Positions 28,423 to 37,460 of a DNA stretch of 64,000 nucleotides are shown here, piece after piece; positions within the stretch are counted from its first letter, which is position 1; the number at the start of each line of letters is the position of its first letter. Source of the DNA: Burkholderia ambifaria (GTDB taxonomy: Bacteria; Pseudomonadota; Gammaproteobacteria; Burkholderiales; Burkholderiaceae); the NCBI RefSeq assembly GCF_001443045.1, contig NZ_LKPJ01000002.1, forward strand, positions 100,068-164,067, written 5' to 3'. A program made the position numbers and the translations under genes. A model generated the notes under the pieces. It saw nothing but the letters and a program-made list of their open reading frames with translations, ran no database searches and had not been told where the DNA came from.

Positions 28423-30381
28423 TCAGGCGGCTGCGGCGGCGCGCGCGGCGGCACGGCGGCCGAGCCACGCGTCGACCAGCTGCGCGAAATTGCCGGCCAC
28501 TTCGTCGATCAGCGCCTGGTCGTCGATCCGGCCGGCAAGCCAGTGCAGCGACGCGTCGGCCCACAGCGTGCGCCCGACCATGAAGCCCTTGACGATCGGG
28601 TTGGTCGCCGAGCGGAAGCTGTCGACGAGGTATTGCAGCGGCTGGTTCAGCCCGAGGATCACCGCGCCGCGGCAATGGCGGTCGCGCTCGGCCACGAGCG
28701 CCTCGAGCCGCGCCCAGCCGTCGGCGCTCATCGGCGCGAGCTTCCACCACTCGGGCATCACGCCGAGGTTGTAGAAGCGCGCGACCGTGCGCAGCACCGC
28801 GTCGTCCTCGGTGCCGGCCGGCGTGACCGCGCGCGGCGGAATGATTTCCAGCAGCAGTTCGTTGCCGCTCGCGCGCGTGGCTTCCCACAGCTCCAGCACG
28901 CGCTGCTCCTGCGCGACGCGCAGGTCGACGTCGTCGTCCGGGTGGTAGTGGACCAGGCACTTCACGACCTGTTCGGTCGGCCAGTGCGTGAGCGACGAGC
29001 CGACCGAGCGCGTGTCGTCGAAGCACAGCGGCCGCGAGCCGGGCAGCTCGACCGGGCGGCCGACCCACCAGCCGCGGCCGGTGGCCGATGCGAGTGCGTC
29101 GCTGCCGTATGCGCCGCCGTCGATCAGCACGCCGACATGACCTTCGATATGACGATCGCGCTCGACCTGTTCGGCCGCGCGCACGAGCAGGCGCTTCAGC
29201 GTCTTGATCCGCGCTTCGTCCGCGCCGGCCTGCACCGCGAGTTCGTAGAACTGGCTGCGATGGTCGAACGCCATCACGCACAGGTCGTCCCATTCGCGAC
29301 GCGGCACCGTCACGCGATGCAGGTGTGCCAGCGTGCGATCGGCGTCCACCTGCGGGTTGCGGCTGCCGCCGAACCAGTGCGCGAGTTCGGCGGGCGTCGG
29401 CATCGCGGCCGAGCACGCGTGGCGCGACACGACGATCGCGCCGCACGCATTCGCGATGCGCGTCGATTCGGCCCAGTCGCGCCCGCGCAGCAGCCCGGAC
29501 AGCAGGCCCGACAGGAACGCGTCGCCCGCGCCGAGCACGTTCAGCACGTCGACGCGTTCGCCGTGGAAGGTCGGTGCATCGTCGATGCGGGCGGGGATGT
29601 CGCCCTCGATCACGCAGCAGCCGAGCGCGCCGCGCTTGACCACCAGCACCGCGCTGCTCGCGCGGCGCACGGCCTGCAGCGATGCGATCAGGTCGTGCGG
29701 CACGCCGCCCGCGATCAGGAACTCCTCTTCGGTGCCGACCAGCAGGTCGAATTCGCCGAGCACCTGCTGCAACTGCCGCGTGACGTGCGCATCCGGCACA
29801 TAGCGGTTCTCGCCGGCGCCGCGCGCGGTCAGCCCCCACAGCACGGGCCGGTAGTCGATGTCGAGGATCCGCACGACGCCGTGGCGGCGCGCATACGCCA
29901 ATGCCGTCAGCGACGCTTCGCGGGTGCCGGGTGTCGAAAGATGGGTGCCGGTGATCGCGAGCGCGCGGCAGCCGGCGATGAAGTCCTCGCGGATCTCGTC
30001 GGCGCGCACGGTCATGTCCGCGCAGTTCTCGCGCACGAACAGCAGCGGGAACGTGTCGCGATCCTTCAGCCCGAGCAGCACCAGCGCGGTCAGCCGTTCC
30101 GGATCGGTCTGCAGCTGGCTCGTGTCGCAGCCTTCGCGCTCGAGCGTCTCGCGCACGAAGCGGCCCATCTGCTCGTCGCCGACGCGCGAGATCATCGCGG
30201 TCTTCAGCCCGAGCCGGGCGACGCCGAACGCGACGTTGCCCGACGAGCCGCCGAGATACATCTGGAAGCTGCGTGCGTCCTCCAGGCGGCTGCCGTACTG
30301 CTGCGCGTAAAGATCCACGGCGACGCGGCCGAGGCAGGCGAGATCGATGGGGCGGTCAGTCGGAAAGTTCAACGGGCTCAT
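28423..30381 (-). CDS. iolC: Bifunctional 5-dehydro-2-deoxygluconokinase fused to IolJ-like (DUF2090) domain
   Basis: 652 residues, twice the size of Bacillus IolC. Residues 1-330 are a PfkB kinase: YLGGSSGNVAFGVARLGLKT, VLNVLGAGDAFLSGLLSGLL with the catalytic Asp. Residues about 340-640 are a DUF2090 aldolase-like domain (VMAFDHRSQFYELA; GWWVGRPVELPGSRPL; VKGFMVGRTLW), the proteobacterial fusion thought to follow the kinase step by cleaving 2-deoxy-5-keto-gluconate 6-phosphate. Start at 30381 (MSPLNFPTD). First gene of the leftward operon, facing the shared regulatory region with the ABC transporter genes. Confidence 0.95.
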   Translation of the reverse strand: MSPLNFPTDRPIDLACLGRVAVDLYAQQYGSRLEDARSFQMYLGGSSGNVAFGVARLGLKTAMISRVGDEQMGRFVRETLEREGCDTSQLQTDPERLTALVLLGLKDRDTFPLLFVRENCADMTVRADEIREDFIAGCRALAITGTHLSTPGTREASLTALAYARRHGVVRILDIDYRPVLWGLTARGAGENRYVPDAHVTRQLQQVLGEFDLLVGTEEEFLIAGGVPHDLIASLQAVRRASSAVLVVKRGALGCCVIEGDIPARIDDAPTFHGERVDVLNVLGAGDAFLSGLLSGLLRGRDWAESTRIANACGAIVVSRHACSAAMPTPAELAHWFGGSRNPQVDADRTLAHLHRVTVPRREWDDLCVMAFDHRSQFYELAVQAGADEARIKTLKRLLVRAAEQVERDRHIEGHVGVLIDGGAYGSDALASATGRGWWVGRPVELPGSRPLCFDDTRSVGSSLTHWPTEQVVKCLVHYHPDDDVDLRVAQEQRVLELWEATRASGNELLLEIIPPRAVTPAGTEDDAVLRTVARFYNLGVMPEWWKLAPMSADGWARLEALVAERDRHCRGAVILGLNQPLQYLVDSFRSATNPIVKGFMVGRTLWADASLHWLAGRIDDQALIDEVAGNFAQLVDAWLGRRAAARAAAAA

Positions 30382-30526
30382 ATCACGTATCACGCTCGCG
30401 GCCGGCGTGCGACCCTGCCGGCAGATTGGGGGACCGATCCTGCGACGGCGCTCCGTCACGTGTGCGGCACGACACGGGAATACCTGCCGCGAGGAATCGG
30501 GCTACGGAACGGAGTCTAGACTTTTT

Positions 30527-30540
30527 GGAAATCCAGTTCC
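30527..30540. promoter_or_regulatory. Candidate IolR operator 1
   Basis: GGAA-ATCCAG-TTCC, an exact GGAA-N6-TTCC palindrome in the iolC / ABC-transporter intergenic region. This is the motif form reported for RpiR-type IolR in Sinorhizobium. The same motif recurs upstream of the iolR gene here. Confidence 0.6.
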
Positions 30541-30556
30541 CTAGGTGAAATCACGT

Positions 30557-30570
30557 AGAAATAAATTTCC
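30557..30570. promoter_or_regulatory. Candidate IolR operator 2
   Basis: AGAA-ATAAAT-TTCC, one mismatch from GGAA-N6-TTCC, starting exactly 30 bases after site 1 (about three helical turns), so both would face the same side of the DNA. Confidence 0.45.
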
Positions 30571-30689
30571 AAATTTTCGAGGAAGTGATCTACAGTTTCA
30601 TCCGGATGCTTGAGTCCGGATCGGACTCGGCCCGACGGCGCGCAACGCGCCGCTTTCCGCCCCCGGAGATGAGAGGAGACAGAGTGATC

Positions 30690-31616
30690 ATGAAGACCAA
30701 GCTGATGGCCGCCGCGGCCGCCGCGATCCTGGCCATGCCGCTCGCGCATGCCGAGAAGATCGGCGTGACGATGGCATCGTTCGACGACACGTTCCTGACG
30801 ATCCTGCGCAACAGCATCGGCGACGCGGCAAAGAAGGACGGCGCGACCGTGCAGATCGAGGACGGCGGCAACGACGTCGGCAAGCAGTTGAGCCAGGTCC
30901 AGAACATGATCGCGCAGAAGGTCGACGCGATCATCGTGAATGCGGTCGACACCGACGCGACGCCGAAGATCACGAAGATGGTGACCGCCGCGAAGATCCC
31001 GCTCGTCTACGTGAACCGCAAGCCGGTCGACTTCGACAAGCTGCCGGCCGGCGTCGCGGTCGTCGCGTCCGACGAGAAGCAATCGGGCACGCTGCAGGCG
31101 CGCCAGGTGTGCAAGCTGCTCGGCGGCAAGGGCGACATCCTCGTGCTGATGGGCGAGCTGTCCAACGAGTCGGCGCGCGCGCGCACCAAGGACATCGAGG
31201 ACGTGATCGCGTCCAAGGACTGTTCCGGCATGAAGATCGTCGACAAGCGCGAAGGCAAGTGGAGCCGCACGCAGGGCCAGGACATCACGATGAACTGGCT
31301 GAGTTCGGGGACCAAGTTCGACGCGATCGTGTCGAACAACGACGAAATGGCGATCGGCGCGATCAACGCGCTGAAGGCCGCGCGCAAGCTGACGCCGAAG
31401 ACGGTCGTCGCGGGCATCGACGCGACGCCGGACGGGCTCGCGGCGATGAAGAGCGGCGAGCTGAAGGTGTCCGTCTACCAGAACGCGGCCGGGCAGGGGC
31501 AGCAGGCCGTCGCGGCTGCGCTCAAGCTCGCGAAGAAGCAGCCCGTCGAGCGCTTCGTGAACGTGCCGTTCGAGCTCGTCACGCCGGAGAACATGAGCCA
31601 GTACGCGAAGCACTGA
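30690..31616 (+). CDS. Sugar/inositol ABC transporter substrate-binding protein
   Basis: 308 residues. A 21-residue signal peptide (ending LAHA) precedes [20 protein letters not shown], the periplasmic-binding-protein type I (RbsB-like) pattern; [28 protein letters not shown] and [19 protein letters not shown] are characteristic. From its place in the locus it most likely binds myo-inositol in the periplasm. GAGGAGA precedes the ATG at 30690. It heads the rightward transcript, preceded by the two operator-like palindromes. An 8-bp hairpin follows the gene. Confidence 0.9.
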   Translation: MKTKLMAAAAAAILAMPLAHAEKIGVTMASFDDTFLTILRNSIGDAAKKDGATVQIEDGGNDVGKQLSQVQNMIAQKVDAIIVNAVDTDATPKITKMVTAAKIPLVYVNRKPVDFDKLPAGVAVVASDEKQSGTLQARQVCKLLGGKGDILVLMGELSNESARARTKDIEDVIASKDCSGMKIVDKREGKWSRTQGQDITMNWLSSGTKFDAIVSNNDEMAIGAINALKAARKLTPKTVVAGIDATPDGLAAMKSGELKVSVYQNAAGQGQQAVAAALKLAKKQPVERFVNVPFELVTPENMSQYAKH

Positions 31617-31639
31617 CCGGTTTTTCCGCTGAACTGCGC

Positions 31640-31660
31640 GAGCCCGGCGCGTCCGGGTTC
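31640..31660 (+). other. Intercistronic hairpin between binding-protein and ATPase genes
   Basis: Stem GAGCCCGG (31640-31647), loop of five, CCGGGTTC (31653-31660), one G-T pair. No T-run. Such stems after binding-protein genes commonly protect the upstream message so that the binding protein is made in excess. Confidence 0.4.
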
Positions 31661-31684
31661 GCGTGTGACTTTCGAGGAACGTCC

Positions 31685-33259
31685 ATGTTTACAGCCAGGA
31701 TGGCGCGCTCGATGGCCAGCGAAAGCGCGCCGGCCGCCTCGTGCGCCGCACCCGGTTCGCCCGGTGCGCCCGCCGCCGATTGCCTGCTCGAGGTGCGCGG
31801 CGTCGGCAAGTCGTTTCCCGGCGTCGTCGCGCTCGACGGCGTGCAGTTCCGCGTGCGCCGCGGCACCGTGCATGCGCTGATGGGCGAGAACGGCGCCGGC
31901 AAGTCGACGCTGATGAAGATCATCGCCGGCGTCTACACGCCCGACCAGGGCGAGATCCTGATCAACGGCGAGCCCGTCGTGCTGAACGGCCCGCTCGACG
32001 CGCTCGATCGAGGGATCGCGATGATCCACCAGGAACTCAACCTGATGCCGTACATGACGGTCGCGGAGAACATCTGGATCCGCCGCGAACCGAAGAACCG
32101 CTTCGGCCTGATCGATCATGCCGAGCTGCGCCGCCGCACCGCCGCGCTGTTCGAGCGGCTGTCGATCGACATCGACCCGGAAGCCGACGTGCGCACGCTG
32201 ACGGTCGCGAGCCGCCAGATGGTCGAGATCGCGAAGGCCGTGTCGTTCGACTCCGACGTGCTGATCATGGACGAGCCGACCTCCGCGCTGACCGAGAAGG
32301 AGGTCACGCACCTGTTCCGGATCATTCGCCAGCTGCGCGAGCAGGGCAAGGGCATCGTCTACATCACGCACAAGATGAACGAGCTGTTCGAGATCGCCGA
32401 CGAGTTCTCGGTGTTCCGCGACGGCAAGTACATCGGCACGCACGCGTCGACCGACGTCACGCGCGACGACATCATCCGGATGATGGTCGGCCGCGAGATC
32501 ACGCAGATGTTCCCGAAGGAAGAAGTGCCGATCGGCGAGGTCGTGCTGGCCGTGAAGAACCTCGGCGTCGACGGCGTGTTCCGCGACGTCAGCTTCGAGC
32601 TGCGCGCGGGCGAGATTCTCGGCGTGGCCGGCCTCGTCGGCTCGGGGCGCTCGAACGTCGCGGAGGCGCTGTTCGGCGTCGTGCCGGCCACCGCCGGCGA
32701 GATCCGGATCGACGGCAAGCCGGTGCGCATCACGACGCCCGCGCAGGCGATGAAGCACGGGATGGCCTTCCTCACCGAGGACCGCAAGGACACCGGCTGC
32801 TTCCTGAATCTCGACCTGCTCGCGAACATGGAAGCGGCCGTGCTCAGCAACCGCTACGTGAAGTTCAATTTCGTGCGGCAGGCGCAGCTGAAGCGCGACT
32901 GCGAGGAAATGAGCCGGATGCTGCGCGTGAAGACGCCCGGGCTGCACGAGGAGATCCAGAACCTGTCGGGCGGCAACCAGCAGAAGGTGCTGATCGGCCG
33001 CTGGCTCCTGACCCAGCCGCGCATCCTGATCCTCGACGAGCCGACGCGCGGGATCGACGTCGGCGCGAAGGCCGAGATCCACCGGCTCGTCAGCGCGCTC
33101 GCCGGCAAGGGCGTCGCGGTACTGATGATCTCGTCGGAGATGCCGGAGGTGCTCGGCATGAGCGATCGCGTGATGGTGATGCACGAAGGCCGGATGACCG
33201 GCATCGTCGAACGCAAGGACGCCGACCAGGTCCGCATCATGGACCTGGCCTCGCGCTGA
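31685..33259 (+). CDS. Sugar-type ABC transporter ATPase (RbsA/IolA-like, two nucleotide domains)
   Basis: 524 residues with duplicated ATPase domains. Domain 1: Walker [10 protein letters not shown], Walker [15 protein letters not shown], switch THKMNELFE. Domain 2: the Walker A position is GLVGSGRSN, degenerate as usual in this subfamily, with an intact [16 protein letters not shown] signature and [19 protein letters not shown]. An N-terminal Ala/Pro-rich extension of about 30 residues precedes the first domain; a Met at the start has a weak GAGGAAC ribosome site. Powers the inositol importer. Confidence 0.92.
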   Translation: MFTARMARSMASESAPAASCAAPGSPGAPAADCLLEVRGVGKSFPGVVALDGVQFRVRRGTVHALMGENGAGKSTLMKIIAGVYTPDQGEILINGEPVVLNGPLDALDRGIAMIHQELNLMPYMTVAENIWIRREPKNRFGLIDHAELRRRTAALFERLSIDIDPEADVRTLTVASRQMVEIAKAVSFDSDVLIMDEPTSALTEKEVTHLFRIIRQLREQGKGIVYITHKMNELFEIADEFSVFRDGKYIGTHASTDVTRDDIIRMMVGREITQMFPKEEVPIGEVVLAVKNLGVDGVFRDVSFELRAGEILGVAGLVGSGRSNVAEALFGVVPATAGEIRIDGKPVRITTPAQAMKHGMAFLTEDRKDTGCFLNLDLLANMEAAVLSNRYVKFNFVRQAQLKRDCEEMSRMLRVKTPGLHEEIQNLSGGNQQKVLIGRWLLTQPRILILDEPTRGIDVGAKAEIHRLVSALAGKGVAVLMISSEMPEVLGMSDRVMVMHEGRMTGIVERKDADQVRIMDLASR

Positions 33260-33271
33260 GCCGCAACAAGC

Positions 33272-34312
33272 ATGGAGACAACTGAAATGGGCAACCTGAA
33301 TCCGGTCGCGGACGCGCAGTCCCTGACGATCAAGACGCGGCACGCGAAGTGGCCGCCCGAACTGAGCATCTTCCTGGTGCTGGTGGGCATCAGCCTGTTC
33401 TTCGAGGTGATCGGCTGGATCGTCGTCGGGCAGAGCTTCCTGTTCAACGCGGAACGGCTCGAGATCATCGTGCTGCAGATGGCCGTGATCGGCATCATCG
33501 CGGTCGGCGTGAACCTCGTGATCATCACCAGCGGGATCGATCTGTCATCGGGGTCGGTCGTCGCCGCGGCGGCCGTCGTGTCGGCCAGCCTTGCGCAGGT
33601 GTCCGATTTTCCGCGCGCGGTGTTCCCGCACCTGACCGACCTGCCGATCATCTGGCCGGTGCTGGCGGGCGTGTGCGTCGGGCTGCTGGTCGGCCTGCTG
33701 AACGGCTCGCTGATCGCGCTGACCGGCATCCCGCCGTTCATCGCGACGCTCGGCACGATGGTGGCCGCGCGCGGCTTCGCGAAGTGGTTCACCAACGGGA
33801 TGCCGGTGTCGATGCTGACCGACCAGTTCGCGGCGATCGGCGCGGGCGCGAACCCGGTGATCATCTTCGTCGTGGTGGCCGCGATCTTCCACGTCGTGCT
33901 GCGCTACACGCGCTTCGGCAAATACACGTATGCGATCGGCGCGAACCGCCACGCGGCCGTCGTGTCGGGCATCAACGTGACGCGCCACCTGGTGTTCGTC
34001 TATGCGATCGCGGGCCTCCTGAGCGGCATCGCCGGCACCGTGACGGCCGCGCGTGCGATCTCCGGCCAGTCGGGCATGGGCGTGATGTACGAGCTCGACG
34101 CGATCGCGGCCGTCGTGATCGGCGGCACGTCGCTGTCGGGCGGCCTCGGACGCGTGACGGGCACCGTGATCGGCGTGCTGATCCTCGGCGTGATGACGTC
34201 CGGCTTCACGTTCATCCGGATCGACGCGTACTACCAGGAGATGGTCAAGGGCGCCATCATCGTCGCGGCCGTGATCGCCGACCAGTACCGCAACAAGAAG
34301 TCGCGCCGCTGA
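33272..34312 (+). CDS. Sugar-type ABC transporter permease (RbsC family)
   Basis: 346 residues, eight to ten helices. VGVNLVIITSGIDLSSGSVV is the RbsC-family signature, together with GLLNGSLIALTGIPPFIATL, YAIGANRHAAVVSGI and AVVIGGTSLSGGLGRVTGT. Begins 12 bases after the ATPase stop and completes the importer. Substrate assigned to inositol by context. Confidence 0.92.
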   Translation: METTEMGNLNPVADAQSLTIKTRHAKWPPELSIFLVLVGISLFFEVIGWIVVGQSFLFNAERLEIIVLQMAVIGIIAVGVNLVIITSGIDLSSGSVVAAAAVVSASLAQVSDFPRAVFPHLTDLPIIWPVLAGVCVGLLVGLLNGSLIALTGIPPFIATLGTMVAARGFAKWFTNGMPVSMLTDQFAAIGAGANPVIIFVVVAAIFHVVLRYTRFGKYTYAIGANRHAAVVSGINVTRHLVFVYAIAGLLSGIAGTVTAARAISGQSGMGVMYELDAIAAVVIGGTSLSGGLGRVTGTVIGVLILGVMTSGFTFIRIDAYYQEMVKGAIIVAAVIADQYRNKKSRR

Positions 34313-34349
34313 GCGGTTGCGATCGATGCCGACAGCGACCGGGAAGAAG

Positions 34350-34489
34350 ATGAAGATTGCTCTGGATCCCTGCATGATTCGCGACCTGCCGCTCGACCGG
34401 CTGCCGCACGCGTTCGCCGAGCTCGGCTACGACCGGATCAAGCTGTCCGGCGCTACGTCGAGCGCCATTTCGAGCACGCGGCGCGCTGA
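34350..34489 (+). pseudogene. Internally deleted sugar-phosphate isomerase/epimerase (TIM barrel) remnant
   Basis: Frame 3 encodes MKIALDPCMIRDLPLDRLPH followed by AFAELGYDRIKLS, the start of a sugar phosphate isomerase/epimerase family of about 280-330 residues found in Burkholderia inositol loci. After about 34449 the homology stops; in frame 2 the next codons (34451-34489) read RYVERHFEHAAR then TGA, which looks like the C-terminal end of the same family. So about 40 N-terminal and 12 C-terminal codons remain, joined out of frame, with most of the barrel deleted. The family assignment rests on my recall of its ends. It is most likely dead. Confidence 0.6.
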
Positions 34490-34586
34490 CCCGCTGTTGG
34501 CCCGCGGTCGCCCCGTTGCCTGACCCATTGCAGACCGGCGCGGCACGGGCCGCGCCGTTGATGAACGACAGACTGGAGATATCCGG

Positions 34587-35600
34587 ATGACCTTGCAAAT
34601 CGGCGTGATCGGCTGCGGCGCGATCGGCCAGGACCATATTCGCAGGCTCACGCGCACGCTGTCCGGTGCACGCGTGGTGGCCGTCAACGACATCGATCCG
34701 CAGCAGGCGCGCGATGCAGTGACGACGTACGGGCTCGACGCGGAAATCTACGCCGACGGCCACGACGTGGTCGCGGCCGCGGACGTGCAGGCCGTGCTCG
34801 TCACGTCGTGGGGGCCGACGCATGAAGCGTTCGTGCTCGACGCGATCGCGCACGGCAAGCCGGTGTTCTGCGAGAAGCCGCTCGCGGTGACCGCCGAAGG
34901 CTGCATGCGGATCGTCGAGGCCGAGGTCGCGCACGGCCGCCGGCTCGTGCAGGTCGGCTTCATGCGGCCGTACGACGAAGGCTATCGCGCGCTGAAGCGC
35001 GTGATCGACAGCGGCGAGATCGGCGCGCCGCTGATGCTGCATTGCGCACACCGCAACCAGTCGGTCGGTGAGCGCTACACGACCGACATGGCGATCACCG
35101 ACACACTGATCCACGAGCTCGACGTGCTGCGCTGGCTGCTCGGCGAGGACTACGCGAGCGCACAGGTCGTCTACCCTAAGAAGACGCGCCATGCGAGCGC
35201 GCATCTCGCCGATCCGCAGATCGTGCTGCTCGAAACCGCGAGCGGCGTGCGCATCGACGTCGAGATCTTCGTCAACTGCCAGTATGGCTACGACATCCAG
35301 TGCGAGGTGGTCGGCGAGAACGGCATCGCGAAGCTGCCCGACCCGCCGGCCGTCGGGCTCAAGCATGCGGCGCGGCAATCGGTCGAGATCATGACCGACT
35401 GGAAGGAGCGCTTCATTGCGTCGTACGACGTCGAGCTGCAGGCATTCATCGACGGCGTGCGGCAGGGCGCGCTGACCGGCCCGTCCGCGTGGGACGGCTA
35501 CGCGGCGGCGGTCGCGGCCGACGCGTGCGTGCGCGCGCAGCAAAGCGGGGCGGTCGAGCCGATCGCGATGGCCGAGCGTCCGGCGTTCTATCGCGGCTGA
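34587..35600 (+). CDS. iolG: Inositol 2-dehydrogenase
   Basis: 337 residues, Gfo/Idh/MocA family. Rossmann [16 protein letters not shown] at the N-terminus, [13 protein letters not shown] with the catalytic Lys, [15 protein letters not shown], and [18 protein letters not shown] with the catalytic Asp/His, all as in IolG. Oxidises myo-inositol to 2-keto-myo-inositol with NAD. GGAGAT lies upstream of the ATG. Follows the transporter genes with only a broken gene in between, so probably the same transcript. Confidence 0.93.
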   Translation: MTLQIGVIGCGAIGQDHIRRLTRTLSGARVVAVNDIDPQQARDAVTTYGLDAEIYADGHDVVAAADVQAVLVTSWGPTHEAFVLDAIAHGKPVFCEKPLAVTAEGCMRIVEAEVAHGRRLVQVGFMRPYDEGYRALKRVIDSGEIGAPLMLHCAHRNQSVGERYTTDMAITDTLIHELDVLRWLLGEDYASAQVVYPKKTRHASAHLADPQIVLLETASGVRIDVEIFVNCQYGYDIQCEVVGENGIAKLPDPPAVGLKHAARQSVEIMTDWKERFIASYDVELQAFIDGVRQGALTGPSAWDGYAAAVAADACVRAQQSGAVEPIAMAERPAFYRG

Positions 35601-35659
35601 CCCGCGGCCATGCGGCTACGCGCGCGGCCGTGTGCCGCCTTCGTGCCGGACTGACCGAC

Positions 35660-35987
35660 ATGACGATGCGGATTGGCCGCGCACCTCGCTGCCGGGGCGT
35701 CGATGACATGAGCAACCCGCACCAGCCGCCGTGGCGGCAGGTGCGCGCCGACGCCGCGCAGGCCGGCTATTCGTCGGGCATCGAGCTCGGGCCCCCGCGG
35801 CTACCTCCCGCTCGAACTCGACGTGGTGAGCGCGGAGCTCGACCGGCAGCGCCTGGGCATCACTGCCGGCACGATCTTCGACGATCTGGTGTCGCCGGAG
35901 AACCTGCCGAACCCGCTGCGCCAGACGCGCGAGATCTGCGCGCTGGTCCCGCGTCGGCCGGATTCGCGTGAACGACCGACTGCCTGA
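35660..35987 (+). pseudogene. Frameshifted and truncated IolE-like TIM-barrel gene
   Basis: From 35660 frame 2 reads MTMRIGRAPRCRGVDDMSNP, then WRQVRADAAQAGYSSGIELG, the start of a sugar isomerase/IolE-like barrel. At the GGGCCCCC run around 35789-35796 the homology moves to frame 3, continuing GYLPLELDVVSAELDRQRLG, TAGTIFDDLV, NPLRQTREICALV, and then ends in a non-family tail at TGA 35985-35987. One extra base in the G/C run explains the shift. Only about 100 of nearly 300 codons remain. Not functional as it stands. Confidence 0.6.
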
Positions 35988-36026
35988 ACCTCTGAACACC
36001 TGAACACGGACAGGAACACGACAATC

Positions 36027-37199
36027 ATGATCGACGGACAGATTCTGCTCGGACATTCGATTCCCTGGGGCACGGTCGGCGGCGGCCTCGGCAGCCAGAT
36101 CGGCTACAGCCACCGGTCGGCCGCGGTGCGCGACGGCAGCTTCCAGCTGGTTGCCGGCGCGTTCGATATCGATGCCGAGCGCGGCCGGCAGTTCGGCGTG
36201 AAGCTCGGTGTCGACGCCGAGCGCTGCTACTCCGACTACCGGACGATGTTCGACGCCGAGGCGAAGCGCGCCGACGGCATCCGCGCGGTGTCGATCGCGA
36301 CGCCGAACAATACGCACTTCGAGATCTGCCGCGCGGCGCTGAACGCGGGGCTGCACGTGGTCTGCGAGAAGCCGCTGTGCTTCACGACCGAGGAGGCCGA
36401 GACACTGCAGCGGCTGTCGGTCGAGAAGAACCGCATCGTCGGCGTCGCGTACGGCTATTCCGGACACCAGATGATCGAGCAGGCGCGTGAGATGATCGCG
36501 CGCGGCGATCTCGGCGAGATCCGCATCGTGCAGATGCAGTTCGCGCACGGCTTTCACAGCGAGGGTGTCGAAGCCGCAAGCGCGGCCGCACGCTGGCGCG
36601 TCGACCCCAAGTTCGCGGGCCCCAGCTACGTGCTCGGCGACATCGGCACGCACCCGCTGTACATCTCGGAAGTGATGGCGCCCGCGCTGAAGATCCGCCG
36701 GCTGATGTGCTCGCGGCAGAGCTTCGTGAAGAGCCGCGCGCCGCTCGAGGACAACGCGTTCACGATCATGGAATACGACACGGGCGCGATCGGCTACGTG
36801 TGGTCGAGCGCGGTGAACGCCGGCTCGATGCACGGGCAGAAGGTGCGCGTGATCGGCTCGAAGGCGAGCGTCGAATGGTGGGACGAGCATCCGAACCAGT
36901 TGCGCTACGAAATCCAGGGGCAGCCCGCGCAAGTGCTCGATCGCGGGATGGGCTATCTGCATCCGCACGCATTGCGCGAGGATCGCATCGGCGCCGGGCA
37001 CCCGGAAGGGCTGTTCGATGCGTGGTCGAACCTGTATGCGCGCTTCGCGCTCGCGATGGACGCAGCCGATCGCGGCGACGCACAAGCGTTGAAGGACATC
37101 CGCTTTCCGGACGTTCACGCGGGCGTCGAAGGCGTGCGGTGGGTCGAGAATTGCGTGCGTTCCGCCGACGCGGGCGGCGTGTGGGTCGACTATCGTTGA
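36027..37199 (+). CDS. Gfo/Idh/MocA-family dehydrogenase of the inositol locus
   Basis: 390 residues, longer than IolG. GTVGGGLGSQIGYSHRSAAV is an unusual Rossmann start with an insertion; IATPNNTHFEICRAALNAGL, VVCEKPLCFTTEEA (catalytic Lys), YVLGDIGTHPLYISEVM (active-site Asp/His) follow. Resembles scyllo-inositol-type dehydrogenases (IolW/IolX-like), so it may feed other inositol isomers or related sugars into the pathway. It is preceded by the broken barrel gene and followed by iolR 261 bases on. Confidence 0.88.
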   Translation: MIDGQILLGHSIPWGTVGGGLGSQIGYSHRSAAVRDGSFQLVAGAFDIDAERGRQFGVKLGVDAERCYSDYRTMFDAEAKRADGIRAVSIATPNNTHFEICRAALNAGLHVVCEKPLCFTTEEAETLQRLSVEKNRIVGVAYGYSGHQMIEQAREMIARGDLGEIRIVQMQFAHGFHSEGVEAASAAARWRVDPKFAGPSYVLGDIGTHPLYISEVMAPALKIRRLMCSRQSFVKSRAPLEDNAFTIMEYDTGAIGYVWSSAVNAGSMHGQKVRVIGSKASVEWWDEHPNQLRYEIQGQPAQVLDRGMGYLHPHALREDRIGAGHPEGLFDAWSNLYARFALAMDAADRGDAQALKDIRFPDVHAGVEGVRWVENCVRSADAGGVWVDYR

Positions 37200-37275
37200 G
37201 CGTTGCCAGCCGGCGTGCCGCATCGGCCGCCGGCCTTGGTAGACGCCCTAATCTTTACGACGCCGCGAGCACGTT

Positions 37276-37289
37276 GGAAAATTGTTTCC
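37276..37289. promoter_or_regulatory. Candidate IolR operator 3 (autoregulation)
   Basis: GGAA-AATTGT-TTCC, exact GGAA-N6-TTCC, 171 bases upstream of the iolR ATG and 76 bases after the preceding gene. Third copy of the motif in the locus. Confidence 0.5.
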
Positions 37290-37460
37290 AGCAGCACATG
37301 GAGCGTGTGCAGGTGATGATCGAGCGCGTGGGAGCGAGCGTGCGGCACGGGCCGTGCCGCAAACGTGATTAAATTCGCCCTTCATGCATGTATTCAGGGG
37401 AGTCCCGGGCCGCGGCCGTCAGCTGCGCGCGCACCGGGGCCGTCAACTTCGCGCTATCCG

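Noticed and set aside
25773..28583. 936-codon plus-strand ORF
   Set aside because: Antisense to iolE and iolD; composition typical of a GC shadow.
28543..30519. 658-codon plus-strand ORF
   Set aside because: Antisense to iolC.
33047..33260. Degenerate Walker A in the second domain of the inositol ATPase as a defect
   Set aside because: This degeneracy is normal in the RbsA/MglA subfamily.
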